NCBI GenBank assembly: GCA_022316685.1
Contig: JAKJHU010000026.1
Span: 4,340,501 to 4,404,500, forward strand
DNA: 64,000 nt
Reading direction: 5' to 3'
From: Progne subis subis
Lineage: Eukaryota; Chordata; Aves; Passeriformes; Hirundinidae
The notes under the pieces are model-generated. The model saw only the letters and a list, made by a program, of their open reading frames with translations, made no database searches and was not told where the DNA came from. Below, piece after piece: positions 12,751-25,183 of this stretch. Positions within the stretch are counted from its first letter, which is position 1; every line of letters starts with the position of its first letter. A program made the translations under genes and the position numbers.

Positions 12751-14267
12751 TAATTAACTACTTAACTCTAGTCATTTTGCAGCTGATCATAAGTAGTGGT
12801 CAATAGTGTCATGGTCCGTTTGGATCTCTCAACTTCCTATGAAAATGCACTCTGTGGATTAAACTTTATTTTTTGAGCTCACGTGCAAAGAAAGCAAATA
12901 CAACACCTAAGTGCTCAATTCTCTTTGTACAGAGTTGTATGATATCTGCATTCACTGATTCAAAACTTAATTCCTGATGTTTCTAGTATAGATATTTTCT
13001 AACCTACAGCCTGTGTACCTATGAAAAAAATAGCTACCAAAGTGATGGTAAGGGTGCTCATCCTTCCTCCCCCGTCATGGTGTGAGTGTTCTCCGTAACA
13101 TACTGGGAAGCATAAAACCTCCAGCATTCAGGCTACTTCTGGATCTGCTTCAGAAACCACCACCAGCAAATTAAAAATCATTAGTCATACTTACAAAAGC
13201 TATAAGCAGCTATAAGGTAAAGAATTTCTAGGCATTGATTAAGACTGATAATGTCATTCAAGTTGTAGGCCACATAACAAAGAAAGGGGAGCTTCTGGTC
13301 TTTTTCAAGTTGTACATAGCTTAACTTTTACTTTGGGGAAACAGAAATGATAATATCAGCTTTTCCTTTAGTTGAATAGCAAACAAAAATTAATTGAAGC
13401 TGTACATCTGATTTCCTTCCTCCCCATATACCTTTAATTGCAGATTTCAAGCAATCCATTATCCCCTATGGTCTAAGTTGGTTTAATATATAATTTTGTC
13501 AAAGTGCCATAAACTATCAAGACATAAGCAACATGCCAAGATATTACAAGAGAAGACATCAAGCTTGTTCTTTAATCATGAATTCTGTGGGTTGGTTTTG
13601 GTGATGTGAGGGTTTTGATGTATTATTTGTAAAGTTATTGTCTCCTTGATGGAAAGACATACAGAAGAAAATATTTGGAAAAGATGGCTGTACAAGTAGG
13701 AGCTAGAAGTAGGCTATTGCATGTTCAGCAGGAAGGCAAAATGAAAAATCTTTCCTCCAGACCTCAGTTTCTTCTGTCTTTCTACAATAAAAGGAAGAAC
13801 AAATTAGTTGTGTTTTTCTAGATGTAAGCAGTAGTTTTGAAGATACACAACTGCAGATTAAAAGTGTGTTCACTATAAAGAGAACTAAGCAGAAAAGAGG
13901 TTTTGCAGCTAAAAAGAACAAGAGCATGTGAGGGATAAAAAATTTTCTGAGTACACTCCAGTATTTTTTACTTTGCTTTTTTAGTACTTTATTTTTTATA
14001 CATAGTTACTTGCATGGTATTACTCAGGGATTTTTAATAAGAAAATTCTACCCCAATAGTTTAATTCAAATTATATTTAGTTTTCAAAAATTTAGAAATA
14101 TAGGTTTCTGCTATAGCATTTCATGGATTTGTATGCTTTCTTAGCAAATTTAAAAATAACTACAGTATTTATGAAGAGCTTCATCTGCTGCCAGATTTCC
14201 CTCACACTTTATAGTCAATATTAGAAGCAGATTTACACTTCATTTTATAATACAGTGATCTACACCT

Positions 14268-14271
<4 letters not shown>

Positions 14272-14298
<27 letters not shown>

Positions 14299-14299
14299 T
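14272..14299. repeat. 28-base poly-T run
   Basis: Uninterrupted T run directly followed by CCCC. Confidence 0.93.
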
Positions 14300-14900
14300 C
14301 CCCTTGAACTTCTGTTTAATTGTAAAGGTGTGTCTTTCAAAAAGCAGCTTCAAAGTCCTCAAAGTGCCACTGGCATGAGGAACAATATTTAACAAGCTTT
14401 GAGTATGGAATTCAAATGGGCTGAAAAATTCACCTTTTTGAATGCATAAAGTGCAAGAGAATAACAGCTATATGCCTTAAGGTTATTAATATTAAATCTG
14501 AATATGTATTTCATCAAAAATTATTTTTTGTCTTTTGTAAATAGGAAAAGAAATAAAGGATTTTTTTTCCTAATAAAAAATATTTTTCAGGACTCCTAAA
14601 TCTTTCATGTGTATGGTAGTACCACTCACAGAAAACAGTGTTAAAGGAAAAGTATTTAAATTGCTGTGTTGGACACTCAAAGTATCAAGGAAATTTGCCT
14701 GTGGCAAAAGTTATTATGTGATGATTCAAATACAGATTGTTGTGTAACATGTATAAGCAGAATAAAACTCTTTCCTAGGTAAACTTTACGTATGTGGAAT
14801 CTCGGTATTTATCCACCTATTTAGGCATCTATTTTTCAAGGAAAAATGTCTATGACACTATCTATAATTTATCCATTAGTTTAGCACCTCTATAGCTGTT

Positions 14901-14933
14901 AAAAAAATAAAAAAAAAAAAAAAAAAAAAAAAA
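14901..14933. repeat. Poly-A run with one T
   Basis: Thirty-three bases of A with a single T at 14,908. Confidence 0.93.
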
Positions 14934-15018
14934 TCTGCTAATCCTGTATCCTAATGAAAAAACAAAGGATTTTGCCATCCCATTGATGGGCTCTAGGTGG
15001 AATAGGGACATATATAAA

Positions 15019-15051
15019 TAAATAGATAGATAGCTAGATAGCTAGATAGAC
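15019..15051. repeat. (GATA)n with GCTA variants
   Basis: Tetranucleotide repeat of ATAG/GATA units, with two units changed to GCTA. Confidence 0.85.
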
Positions 15052-18039
15052 TTATGTAATTATGTATTCAATTTTTTGTTTACAACATAAGCTTTAAGAC
15101 TGACCTCAACTTGCATTTGATCCAGGACTGAGCCTTGTTTGTCCTGATCATGATTTTTTTTAATCTTGCTGTCCCTTAATTGTAATAATTTTAACTATGG
15201 ATAAGCTGGTGCTCAGTTGTATTCTCTCACACCGTCCAACAGTTAGCTAGGACTGACAATTTCTTTTAAGTACTTTCATTCTGGAATATTACTGGTTGTT
15301 GTTGTAAATTTTCTCTGATTTTTCTGTTTTTCATTTCACCCTTCCAAGTTGACCTCTGGTGAGGATCTAACTCATTCGTGGTTGCATTTACCACTCATTC
15401 AAAAGGTCCTTTATGGAAGGACCTCCTAAGTAACAAAACCCGCACAAACTGGAAAGTTTTAAATCCAGTAGTCAAAAATCAGGTGAAAGGGTCTGTTGTC
15501 TATGTTGGCACATAGAAGTTATTCTGTATCTATGTGCTGAAAGCATTTGTCAGGTACTTGTAACCATGTAGCAATATTTGCCATTAGTTTGTTTAGTGGC
15601 TGGATTTTAAAGGTAATTTTCTGTAATTAAAACATAAACTCTGTAATCCTGGACTAAAATATTTTGTCATCCACTGTAGTGAGTCAGAGACTTAATATCT
15701 GACCAGGATCACATGTGAAGTTATAACTTATTTCTCCAACAGATTTCATAGATTTTTAATGACTGCAGAAGTATGCTCAAAGGCTTCAAGAAGCAAGTTG
15801 CGAGAGTCAATCTCTTGATGAGCATATACTCTGTTGTGGACAAACCTTCTGCTCACTAACTTTTGCCTTCTTTTCTACCCAATGTTCATTTTCCCCTAAC
15901 TCCAAACCGCTTCCTCACATAAAGGAGTTTTCCAGGTGTTTTGTTTGTTTTTTTGTTCCCCCCCCCCCGCCCATGTTTTAGTCTGGATCTCATTTATCTA
16001 ATTTAAGCAACCTGTCTTAGTTCTTGTTTATGGCCTGGGTTTAAAAAATTTGGAATACCCTTCCCAGGTAAATTATATCTGAAATTTCAAAGTTATTAAA
16101 GTTATTATGCTCTGCTGGCAAAAGAACACTTATTTTATTCAGTGGGGATGCTCCCCACATTGCAAAATTGCAGATAGGAGCTGCATAGGGACAGAGCATA
16201 CTCTGTGCAGTTGCCACCTTTTGAGATCTTGAGAACTTTGCAGGATTAGAATAAAATGAAAAGTAGGAAATATAGTAAAATAAAAGTAGAGATTAGTAGG
16301 ATGAGAGAAAATTACTTTGGATGTTAAAATCCTTTAGATTTTACTTTGACATCTGTGAGATTGATTTTTATATTTGCATACATTAAATGATTTTTTTTTT
16401 TAAATATGTAAGTTAAATTATAAAAACTAGAAGTCTGTGCTGTAGGATTTGCTGTAAACATGAGTTTTGTTTATTAACTTAAAATCTCAAAACGTAATTT
16501 TAACGTAAATTTAAGCCAGCTCATTTCAGCAGCTGAGGCATCTTGGAAGTATCCTTAATACAAGTTTAAAAATTGCTATTTTGTTTATTATAAAATAATC
16601 CTGACCCATATGACTAAAAATTCCTTAAAATCTTACCTTCCACACAGTTTTATAAATGTCACAAAATTATGTATGACATGGCAATCAGTAAAGAGCGGAT
16701 AACTCTACTCTAGACTTAGTTTCAGCAATACCTCCACATAGGACAGAGGAGCAGTTTTCAACAGTATATTTTAGTCTAGAAATAACAAATATTTCTTTGT
16801 GTGCAGAACCTTGCCTAAGCTGATAAACTACAGACTATTAGGAAAACTGTCAGAGTATTTTTCTGTTTCTGGCCCTAGAAAGGACAGTTTGAACTGGAAT
16901 ATGTTATGCTGTAAAGCTAAAATAAGAGATGTTTAAAATTATTTAAATTAAATTGAAATATCATTCTCAAGTGGAGAAGGCCCAATTACTAGTTTTAAAA
17001 GAGTGTAATTTGAAGAACCCTCTTAATACAGGTGCAGTGTATTTAGTAATAACAAATTTGCTTTGGTTTGTAGATGTAAGAATTAATCAGCAGATCCACA
17101 GATGGCATGAATCTATATATCTATATACAGATTATATGCCCATATACTGTTTCAATGCAGTGTAATCAATATCAAAACTTGAGCACGGCTAGACATAAAA
17201 TTGGGACTATCTTCATCCCACTTTCTGTCTTTATAGTCTTGAAAATAACTAAAGACTCGACCTTCTTGTGAGTTTTATTTGCTTCATCTGTTTAAGAAAC
17301 AACAATCAACCACACACTTTTATCTATGTATCACTTTGCAGGTATTTTGTATGGTCTTTGCACTTCTTTGTTTCATGAGTCTAATGAGTACTAAAAACTC
17401 AAGACTGGAAATTTGATAGTACATTGTTTGCTGAGTTAGAGTAGGTGTCTGCCCTTTACATTATACTACCACTTTCAGCTAATGTGACACAAACTTATAA
17501 AAAATATTTCATTATGTTTATGTGCACTGGAAAACCATGGACAGCATGGGGAGGTTCTTCCAGTCAAACAGTAATAGACTTCTTAAAAGAAGAAAGAACG
17601 CTTTAGAAGTCTATATAAGCTTTCAGCTAATATCTGTGAAGTACTGTAAAAAATAGAGCATTGCAAGAAATGACAAGGTTTAAGAACAAACAGAAGGAAC
17701 AGAAGAATCAACAGGAGGAGTCAAGAGAGCAGTAAGCTTTGAATTTCCCATTTAGCTGATATCCCTAAAACTGAAGTGTGTACATATAAATGGTAATAGT
17801 ATAATTCCATGAAGAATTATTTGTAGTCTGCATATTTGCATAATATAGACAGTATAAATTTCAATTCTGCCTAAATTTAAGTTCTCTATGTGTATCTTGC
17901 CTAAACAAGGGAAGCCTGACTCAAGCTAGAGAGGCATTTCTAAGATTTTAACATTGTTAAGGGTAAAATATAAGGTGGTGAAATTAAATACTGAGTTGCC
18001 TCCTATATCCATTACATAGTACACAAAGATGAGGAATGG

Positions 18040-18739
18040 TGCGGCGGTGCGCAATTTGTTTTATTTGTTTAATGTGATTTTATATTGTATTTTGCAGTGG
18101 TTCATTCCTTGTACCCCCCTGTTTCTGTATTAGTTCAGACCTGTTTACTAGAAAGTGATCATAGTTCGTTTTATGTCAATCATTTCTCCCCCACCCCGTA
18201 CCCAGGTTGTCAATCCCCTCTCTCTCCCCTTGGGCACCCTGTCTATCACTCCCAGACCCTTCCCTGGCTTCTGGAAAGCTCCAGGGAGGGCGTCGAGTGA
18301 TAGGCCGGGGCCCTGGAAATCCCCTCCTGTCATTTCGTGGTTGGTCCTCAGTTCTATGGTTACACCCCCCGTTTACACCCACAGTTATTGTGATTGGCTG
18401 ACCTGTTGTCACCACCCCTGTTTACACCCTTCCTTAAAATCTCTTGCACACCTGCTCTCGTGGCTCTTCTGGGCAGCAGGTAGTGGAGTGCAGAGCTCCG
18501 TGCTCCCTCCCCTTCAATAAATCCTCGCTTTCACCCTGTTTAGAAGAGTCCACCTTTCATTCAGCTGCCGCGGTTGCCTTTCCGTCTTCGTGCCCGTCGC
18601 TGGTGTGGGGGAACCAAGTCCCCACAGGGAGGAAGTGGCTTGCCAAGCCTGCCACTCCGACCTTCCACGTTGCTGCAGTGGGAAACCCGCTGAGCTAGCC
18701 TGCAGCTGCGCTGGCCAGCGCAAACTGGACACTGCGACA
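18040..18739 (+). mobile_element. Solo LTR, endogenous retrovirus (6-bp TSD)
   Basis: The element starts TGCGG and ends GCGACA. It is flanked by an exact 6-base duplication GAATGG (18,034-18,039 and 18,740-18,745), which is direct evidence of integration. A consensus AATAAA lies at 18,516-18,521 and fixes the plus orientation. Upstream, the U3 part holds an inverted CCAAT box (ATTGG at 18,393-18,397) and two GTTTACACCC copies (18,371-18,380 and 18,420-18,429). The element is far richer in C and G than its surroundings. A 6-bp duplication fits ERVK-like or alpharetrovirus-like integrases. There is no gag, pol or env and no second LTR, so it is a solo LTR left by LTR-LTR recombination. Confidence 0.88.
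18516..18521 (+). promoter_or_regulatory. LTR polyadenylation signal AATAAA
   Basis: Canonical hexamer about 220 bases before the 3' end of the 18,040-18,739 LTR, in the expected R-region position. A suitable TATA box is not obvious. TTAAAA near 18,434 is the closest candidate. Confidence 0.7.
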
Positions 18740-18745
18740 GAATGG

Positions 18746-19634
18746 TGCTTGCAGTCTCCTTTTTTTGAGAAAATTTCCTGTTCATGCAAGGGTAGTCTTA
18801 AAATAGGTGTGGGAGTAAATAATCTGCTTATACACAATGTAGAGGATTCTGCTGTGCTAAAGAGCTGATGTGATGATGATCTCTTTGGAAGTCACCTATG
18901 CTGAATAGATTCCCATGCTTCAAATTTGACAACAAACTTTTTTGTCTCCTAATCTGCAGCTTGATTTGCTCAGGAAAGATTTCAGGATCAAATTTTCCCT
19001 GCCCTAGACACCCAGAGATGGTTGCATAATGTTCACTACAATTCTGTCCTGTACGTAATGCTGATGCACAGGAGTTGAGAAGGAAATACAAAGAAAAGAG
19101 AGAAGTGGTTTGAATGTTGAGGGGAAAAAGAGGTTGTGCCATAGCTATGAATGGGGAGGAAAAAAGAGAAACAGTCTTCAGCTATCAGTAAAGGTGAAAG
19201 TATTAAAATATGTAAGTCTGCAGAATGTAAAAGTATTTTTGAAAACTAGGAGATGAAGAATGTTAGGAGAACAGCTCAAGGGTATAAGAGTTTAAAAATC
19301 TTGAGGTTTACAAAACTAAGTAAATGCTGAATTCAGAAAAGCTGGACTTTCTGAGCTTCAGTGTTGAGCTATTTTTGGAAGAAAATAAGTAAAACATGGT
19401 TATGTCGGCATATGAAATATTATCCCTTTAGGAAGAAGGTATCTGAAATAATTGCTTATTCCCTCCCATTTTCCCTTTTTATGTACGGTTGGATTACAGA
19501 GAGAATTAATCTAAATTACCTGGGTAAAACAAGAACACATAACATTCCTGTGTAAGTATACAGTGCAGATTCTGGAGCTGTCACATGTAACAGTTTTAAG
19601 TTTTAAATATGCTAAAGTCAAACACAGTTAGGGG

Positions 19635-19676
<42 letters not shown>

Positions 19677-21578
19677 GATTATGGCAGCTCTATTTCTTAC
19701 TATGCATTCTCAAAAACACCCCAGATCTCAAAACAGTTGTCTGTTGTTTTGAAGACCTTACCAGATAGTTATCAAAGTAAATATCAACTGAAGTAATTCT
19801 GTTTAAATATTAAGTATTTTAAACTTAAATATGTTTCATGGTTTGTTTTGTTGTTGTTGTTGCTGGTTTTGTTTTGTTTTTTTTTTGTTTCTGGTAAGGT
19901 TAAACACAGAAATTTTCAACTTCAAAGTGAGGTTTTTGTCATTCCCTTCCACACTGCCAGAGGCTGGTTTGTCCCTCATGTTTTTTCAAAGAGTTTCCAC
20001 CAACTTTTGTGTGTTGCTGAGTGTACTGTGTATCACATGGACCCAGTTTGTTGTTCTGTAGTCCACTGAAGACTAACCATCACTTTGAGAAGAGTTTGCA
20101 AACTGCTGTTTCCAGATAGAATACTGAGATGCTGAGAAGTCACAAAGTAATTTAACTTCAGAGTACTTCAAACAACTGTGCCAGTACTTGCAGAAAAGGG
20201 AGCTCTTATGGCCAGGAAATCAGCATTATTAGAGGGCTTCTGCAGTGAATGCAAAGTCAGTGCAGTAACAAGCTTCTAAGAAAAAAAAAAAATACGTGCT
20301 GGTGTTTGTCATGTCTATATACAAGAAAGACACTAAATATGGATTAAATAACTTTACGGCTCCTCTTATATTTGCAAAAAATTATTTTGTTTTTTGGCAG
20401 TCCTCAATCCACATACTTCCAGGAATTCTTGATTTGACTTGAGTAGTCACCCTATTATGGTAATGTGCTGTGAAGGTCCATCATGGAAATATTTAAAATA
20501 AAACCCTCTTCTTTTTTCCTGCAGTTTATTATTAGAAAATGAACCTCTAAAGCATTGTATCTTGGAGCACTCCTATTAATTCAGTTAATTCTGTGAGATT
20601 CCATTGTAGATACTAAGGTAGCAGTTGAATCAGGTATCAAATAAAGTTGTTTATCATTAATGTTAATGTAGTTCATCACCTAAAATTCAGTGAACATTAA
20701 TACATAATCATTATTTCAGTTTTTTACTGAGAACCATGGTGTGTGAGATGCAGTAAGCAAAATAGATTTGACTATTTTTCACTAGCAAGCCACAATATTC
20801 TGCCTGACCAAGAAGAGGTCATGGCTTCTCAAAACATTTTTGAAATGGCTTCTAGTTTTTTCTGTTTCTATCTTTGTGTCCTCATGAAGGTTTATAATTA
20901 TTTAATGCCCTTGCTGAAATCACTTCTAATCACACACACAGACAATTCATTACCACTTCAATATCTGACCTTTGAATCTAGTGACTGAATTTTCTGTGAT
21001 ATTGTCTGCTGATTTTTGCATGCATTGTTCTGTCTCCAGATGCTGACTTTACAGAAACATTCTCTGCCAAATTTCAGTTTGAACACAATATATATTTTCC
21101 CCTTATTATAAGTTGTCTACCTTTGGCACCTAAAAACCTTCTTTACAAAAAACTTGTAAAAGTGCTTTGCTTTCCAGGGATATTATGATGTACAACATGA
21201 CACTTCCCAATCATGGCTCAGTTTGTGTGAGTATACAGCTGCTGTGCAGTTTCATCAACATTTGCCATAAATTTTGAAATCCCAGACGTAAGCACCATCT
21301 GGCTGTGCAAGTTGCTTTCATAAGCTGGGCAGCTCCTAAGTAGCTCAGTTTCTGTGGATACATGTAAAAAGATCTATGCTTCAGAAAGCACTGGGGTTGC
21401 TGAAAAAGACATATGTCCAAGGTAGTCTTTTTTGATGATAACCTAGGTACACGTTTAATTTTAAATGTGTTTTTGTTCACTTTTTATACAATGCATTAAC
21501 ACTTTGCTAGTGTAGGAAAAAGACAATAAAAGTTTATCCTGAATGTAGTTCTATGCTGAAAAATCCTTGTTGAAAAAG
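18746..21578. other. AT-rich sequence between two solo LTRs
   Basis: No exon or transposon was recognised. It contains a 37-base poly-A run (19,635-19,671) and a short GTT repeat (19,847-19,870). Confidence 0.5.
19635..19671. repeat. 37-base poly-A run
   Basis: Uninterrupted A homopolymer after GGGG. No retroposed body is recognised on its 5' side. Confidence 0.94.
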
Positions 21579-21584
21579 GTAACA

Positions 21585-21918
21585 TGTGTTCCTCTGAGGA
21601 ATGGTTTTTCCCCTCAGAGTCCCCCTGAAACCTGTGCTATGTAGTTCAACCCTTTTTCCCTAACTTACCTACTCCTGACCCTATTGGCTCAGGGCCAATA
21701 TCTTTCCTTGGCCCAAAACTAGATATACCCCTGTTTCTTCCTGGTTCACCCTCTCTCTCCTCGGCCTCCTGGAACATCACATCGAGAATAAAGCTTGGAC
21801 GGAAGCTGGGGGTGAGAGCCACTCTTTTGAAATCTCTATTCTGTCTCTCTGAAATATATTTCCCTGAATAACTGAGCTAGCGAGAGCCGGGGGGTGGCTA
21901 GAGGGAAGTATAGTTTCA
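21585..21918 (+). mobile_element. Short solo LTR (334 bp) with near-perfect TSD
   Basis: The element begins TGTGTTCC and ends TTTCA. It is flanked by GTAACA (21,579-21,584) and GTAACT (21,919-21,924), a 6-base duplication with one mismatch. AATAAA at 21,787-21,792 sets the plus orientation. Inverted CCAAT (ATTGG, 21,683-21,687) and CCAAT (21,694-21,698) lie upstream in the U3-like part, and a weak GATATA sequence near 21,722 could be the TATA box. No internal retroviral sequence is present, so it is a solo LTR. The family is not named with certainty; the duplication length favours an ERVK-like group. Confidence 0.82.
21787..21792 (+). promoter_or_regulatory. LTR polyadenylation signal AATAAA
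   Basis: Canonical hexamer 126 bases before the 3' boundary of the 334-bp LTR, about 65 bases after the weak TATA candidate. This is a compact but normal LTR arrangement. Confidence 0.65.
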
Positions 21919-22630
21919 GTAACTTGCATTACTTCTGTAGAATTAACTCATAAATATTCATGGTAGTATTAATACACTTCAAAAATATCCTATGGTCTGG
22001 CTAATGTTTCTTTTTCTGCATTTGACATCATTAGAGTTTAGCGTAGGGAGTAGCAGGTGATATGCAGCTATTCCTTACCATCCTCTGTCTGCTGTTTAAA
22101 CATATAAATAACTCATTGTATGGGTAACTGATACATTTCTGATGTAGATAGTTGATAGATGTTCTCATTAACAAAAAGCTGCAGGCCATGTCATTATCAT
22201 CATATTCTTTCTTCTTTCCAGCATTACAATTAGCATTGGCTTGCTAATATTTGCATATGTTTGGGAGAGAAGAGGGCTCTGCTCAGAAATTCTTCTTATC
22301 AATTCATGTTCCTGATGATTTGCCCCTCCTTTCTTTTCCTTTTCATCTTTTAAATTGTGATAGTGCAAAAAACTTATAACTACAATTAGGTCAGTAGATC
22401 TAGACAGTGAACTCTTGCTAGAGAACTATATTAAAAAACTGGGTCCTTGAATATAATGATGATAGATTTACTATGTCTCCTGGTGTTATTCAAAATTGGA
22501 ATACAAAACTATATGACTAAATCTGGTATCTTAAACAAGCAGATAGCTAGTTCAATGCTTAAGTAAGAATTCTTCATTAATGTTTGCTCAAATTTCAAAG
22601 ACCTGGTTTTGTTTCTGTGGGGTTTCCCTG

Positions 22631-22633
<3 letters not shown>

Positions 22634-22683
<50 letters not shown>

Positions 22684-22706
22684 CTTTTTTTTCTTTTTTC
22701 TTTTTT
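22634..22706. repeat. Poly-T (50) with C-interrupted tail
   Basis: A 50-base T run (22,634-22,683) continues as T6-8 blocks separated by single C bases to 22,706. Confidence 0.94.
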
Positions 22707-22850
22707 AATGCAGAGGCTTCTTGCTTTATTTACTCTTTACATATGGTATTTATGAGGGTTTGTAAGAATAGCTGTACTTTTTTAGAATGCATATACTACA
22801 ATGTCTAAAAAATTGTTTTATATTTATTATTGACAATTCTTTAAAATTAT

Positions 22851-23283
22851 TGCTGTGGTTTGGTAAAAATGGTATTCTCCAATTTAGTGCTCTGACTAAA
22901 ACCATGCACTTCTTATTCCCCTCTTCTGCACCCCCCTGCCCTGTGTCAGGATGAAGAGCAGAATTGGAGGCAAAATCAGAAAACTGCACAGGCTGGGATA
23001 AGAACAATTTACTGGAAACAGCAATAAGAAAACAAACAGTATCAGTAAAAATATTAATAACAGAAGCGTACAAAGATTGATTCACATGCAAAATGCTCAC
23101 TGCAGAGCTCACAACCCAACCACAGCTACACCATCCTGACTGGAAGAAAGCCCTTCCTCCCAGAAGATAATCCCAGCAATGACATGAGGTGGTATGGAAT
23201 AATATTGAATAATATCTGTGTTCTATCCACGTCTCCTCCTGGCTACTGCAGAAATTAACACTATCCTGGCTGGAACCAGGACA
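22851..23283 (-). mobile_element. Solo LTR of a bird ERVL-type family
   Basis: Read on the minus strand the element begins TGTCCTGGTTCCAGCC at 23,283 and ends CCACAGCA at 22,851. The internal pattern (a Val-to-Cys style T-rich stretch around 22,960-23,080, and the phrase TTGTTCTTATCCCAGCC at about 22,995-23,011) is one I recognise from a very common bird LTR family. Flanking pentamers ATTAT and ATAAT differ at one base, consistent with a decayed 5-bp duplication as made by ERVL integrases. A 120-codon open frame on the minus strand lies wholly inside it and is not a gene. No internal sequence is attached. Confidence 0.72.
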
Positions 23284-23948
23284 ATAATGTTTAAGTCATC
23301 AAAGCCAGAAAACAATATCACTATGTTCATATTCATCCCTAGTAATGAGAACTGCTGTCTCTTAACATATAAGACCTGTCCAATTGTATATTCCTCTGTA
23401 ATCAACACAGGCAGAGACTTCTGCATTGTTTACAGAGAAACCCTACAGAGAAATGAACTTGAAATTACTAACTTCCAAGAATTTCATAAGCCAAAAGTTC
23501 TTGGCCAAATTATTTTGTGGACAGGTTTTTGTAGCTCAGCAGAGCAATAGCTAGAGATGTTCCACATCTTAGTATTGTGGCAATATGGCCACTTGATATT
23601 TTGGGAGAAAGAGAGCCTGGCAGAATCAAGACTGCAACCCACTGAAGTGGAGGAATGAGTGGAATATCTTCTTGTGAAATACTTTTTTAAATTATACTTA
23701 TATTGGTAAGTACTTAATTTTTCAGAGGATTTGAACAATCTGAATTCCCACTGAATTTGTTTTATTTTTTTAAAGAATGTCAAGCCTTAATTATATCTTT
23801 GACTTCAAGGGAAATTTAGACAAAATACAAGGAGTTTAAGATTTTTTTTTTCCCTTTTTCTATGTGTGCCTGTGAAATACCAAATTTTCTGGGGTTTGTT
23901 AGATAATTTTTACATTTGTAAGTTTATCAGTATGTTATGGGTTAACAC

Positions 23949-23951
<3 letters not shown>

Positions 23952-23999
<48 letters not shown>
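23952..23999. repeat. 48-base poly-T inside the LTR
   Basis: Uninterrupted T run at the place where the sister LTR (36,445-37,236, read on its own sense strand) has only a run of about six T bases. The expansion therefore happened after the two copies separated. Confidence 0.93.
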
Positions 24000-24001
<2 letters not shown>

Positions 24002-25177
24002 TTAAAGGAGAAAACAGTTCCCTGTAACCCTGTAAGGACTTGTTAATTTCCTGTGGAAAAGACAGGGACCTATCAGGCCAATTTTTAGATACTGAGTGTT
24101 TAACCACTGAGGAAGCTGGATGTGACTTTGTGAATACATATATAAAATCCTGACTGTGTCTGAGCCAGACCTTTCCCTTCTGGCCGGAGGAGAAGGAAAC
24201 AACTGGCGCTCCGGGGGCTGCTCCATGGAACTGCCCAGCCAGGCCCATGGCTCCTCCCTGTTGGGGGAGCTGGCCCTGGCCTGGCCATGCCCCTGGGCCC
24301 CATCAGCTGCCAGCAGGGGAAGGAGAGGCTGCAGCTTAACATCTAGCTTAAGTGGCCGCCGAAGGCCCTAGGCATGATATTAACCCTTTCCGTGCACAAA
24401 ATGAAACTTGCAAAGCCCTAACCCTTCTCTAAGTGAGAGAAAAGGCCAAACTGGGCAAATGTGAAAGGACAATATGAAGACATTAGAGTCAGTGAAGGAA
24501 GAGTGACCCTTTAGGTGGACGAGATGACAAGATGCCTTGGTCTTAGGTTGAAAATCTCCTATGAGCTCTGGTAACAGACTGTATTATGCTAGAATATCCC
24601 TTTAAACTGTGGACAATATGAATTGGGGAAAATGATTGTTCAGATTTGTGGATTTGAGCAAAGGTTTTTGTGATGGACTGAGTGAATATTGAACTAGTAG
24701 CTGTGATCCTGTGATCCCGTGAGATGTTTGAACAGAGAGAGATGAGACAAGAAGCCATCTGCACCAGTGAAGAAGTGAAAAGAGATCTCTGCTCCATGAG
24801 ATGAAGAAAACCTTTGAACTATTCATTTTAAAATGACACCCCAGTATGCATGAGTCCATGGCCCATATGTAGTCACAGGAAAGGCTACGTGATATGGGAG
24901 ATCCACAACTGCAGATTTTTCCCCCAGGCAGCAGCTTTTGTGAAAGTTAAAAGCCACAAACAGACTGTTCTTTCTTGTGGGAAGTTACCACAACAAATCA
25001 GGAGAGATTTTTCTCTCTAAAAGTACTGATGGGGGACCGTTTTTTAAGTGGTACTGACCTAGAGTTCTGAGTTTTGTCTTTATACATTGTCTGTGAGAAA
25101 GAGAGGAAGCTGGTGGGGGAGGAGGAGTGCTTTGAAAGTTTCATTTTGAGTCTCATTTTCTTCTTTTAGTGTGTGTT

Positions 25178-25183
25178 ATTAAA
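25178..25183 (+). promoter_or_regulatory. Variant polyadenylation signal ATTAAA in LTR
   Basis: ATTAAA aligns with a canonical AATAAA in the sister copy (TTTATT on the plus strand at 36,594-36,599), so this copy carries either a natural variant or a decayed signal. Confidence 0.6.

Larger units (their letters stand above)
11737..18033. other. AT-rich sequence without recognised gene
   Basis: More than 6 kb with no exon, RNA gene, CR1 or LTR signature. It contains simple repeats: a GTTT-rich tract (12,708-12,750), poly-T (14,272-14,299), poly-A (14,901-14,933), a GATA/GCTA-type tract (15,019-15,051) and a short C run (15,958-15,968). A region this empty next to the LTR-dense region that follows is itself notable. 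Confidence 0.5.
18034..18745. repeat. Target-site duplication GAATGG around the LTR
   Basis: Exact 6-bp direct repeats at 18,034-18,039 and 18,740-18,745 bound the TG...CA element. The next two bases after each copy are TG, so an 8-base match can be read. Taking TG as the LTR start gives the canonical solution. Confidence 0.88.

Noticed and set aside
18155..18868. Cluster of overlapping open frames on both strands
   Set aside because: All fall in the GC-rich solo LTR at 18,040-18,739. High GC lowers stop-codon frequency; no domain was found.
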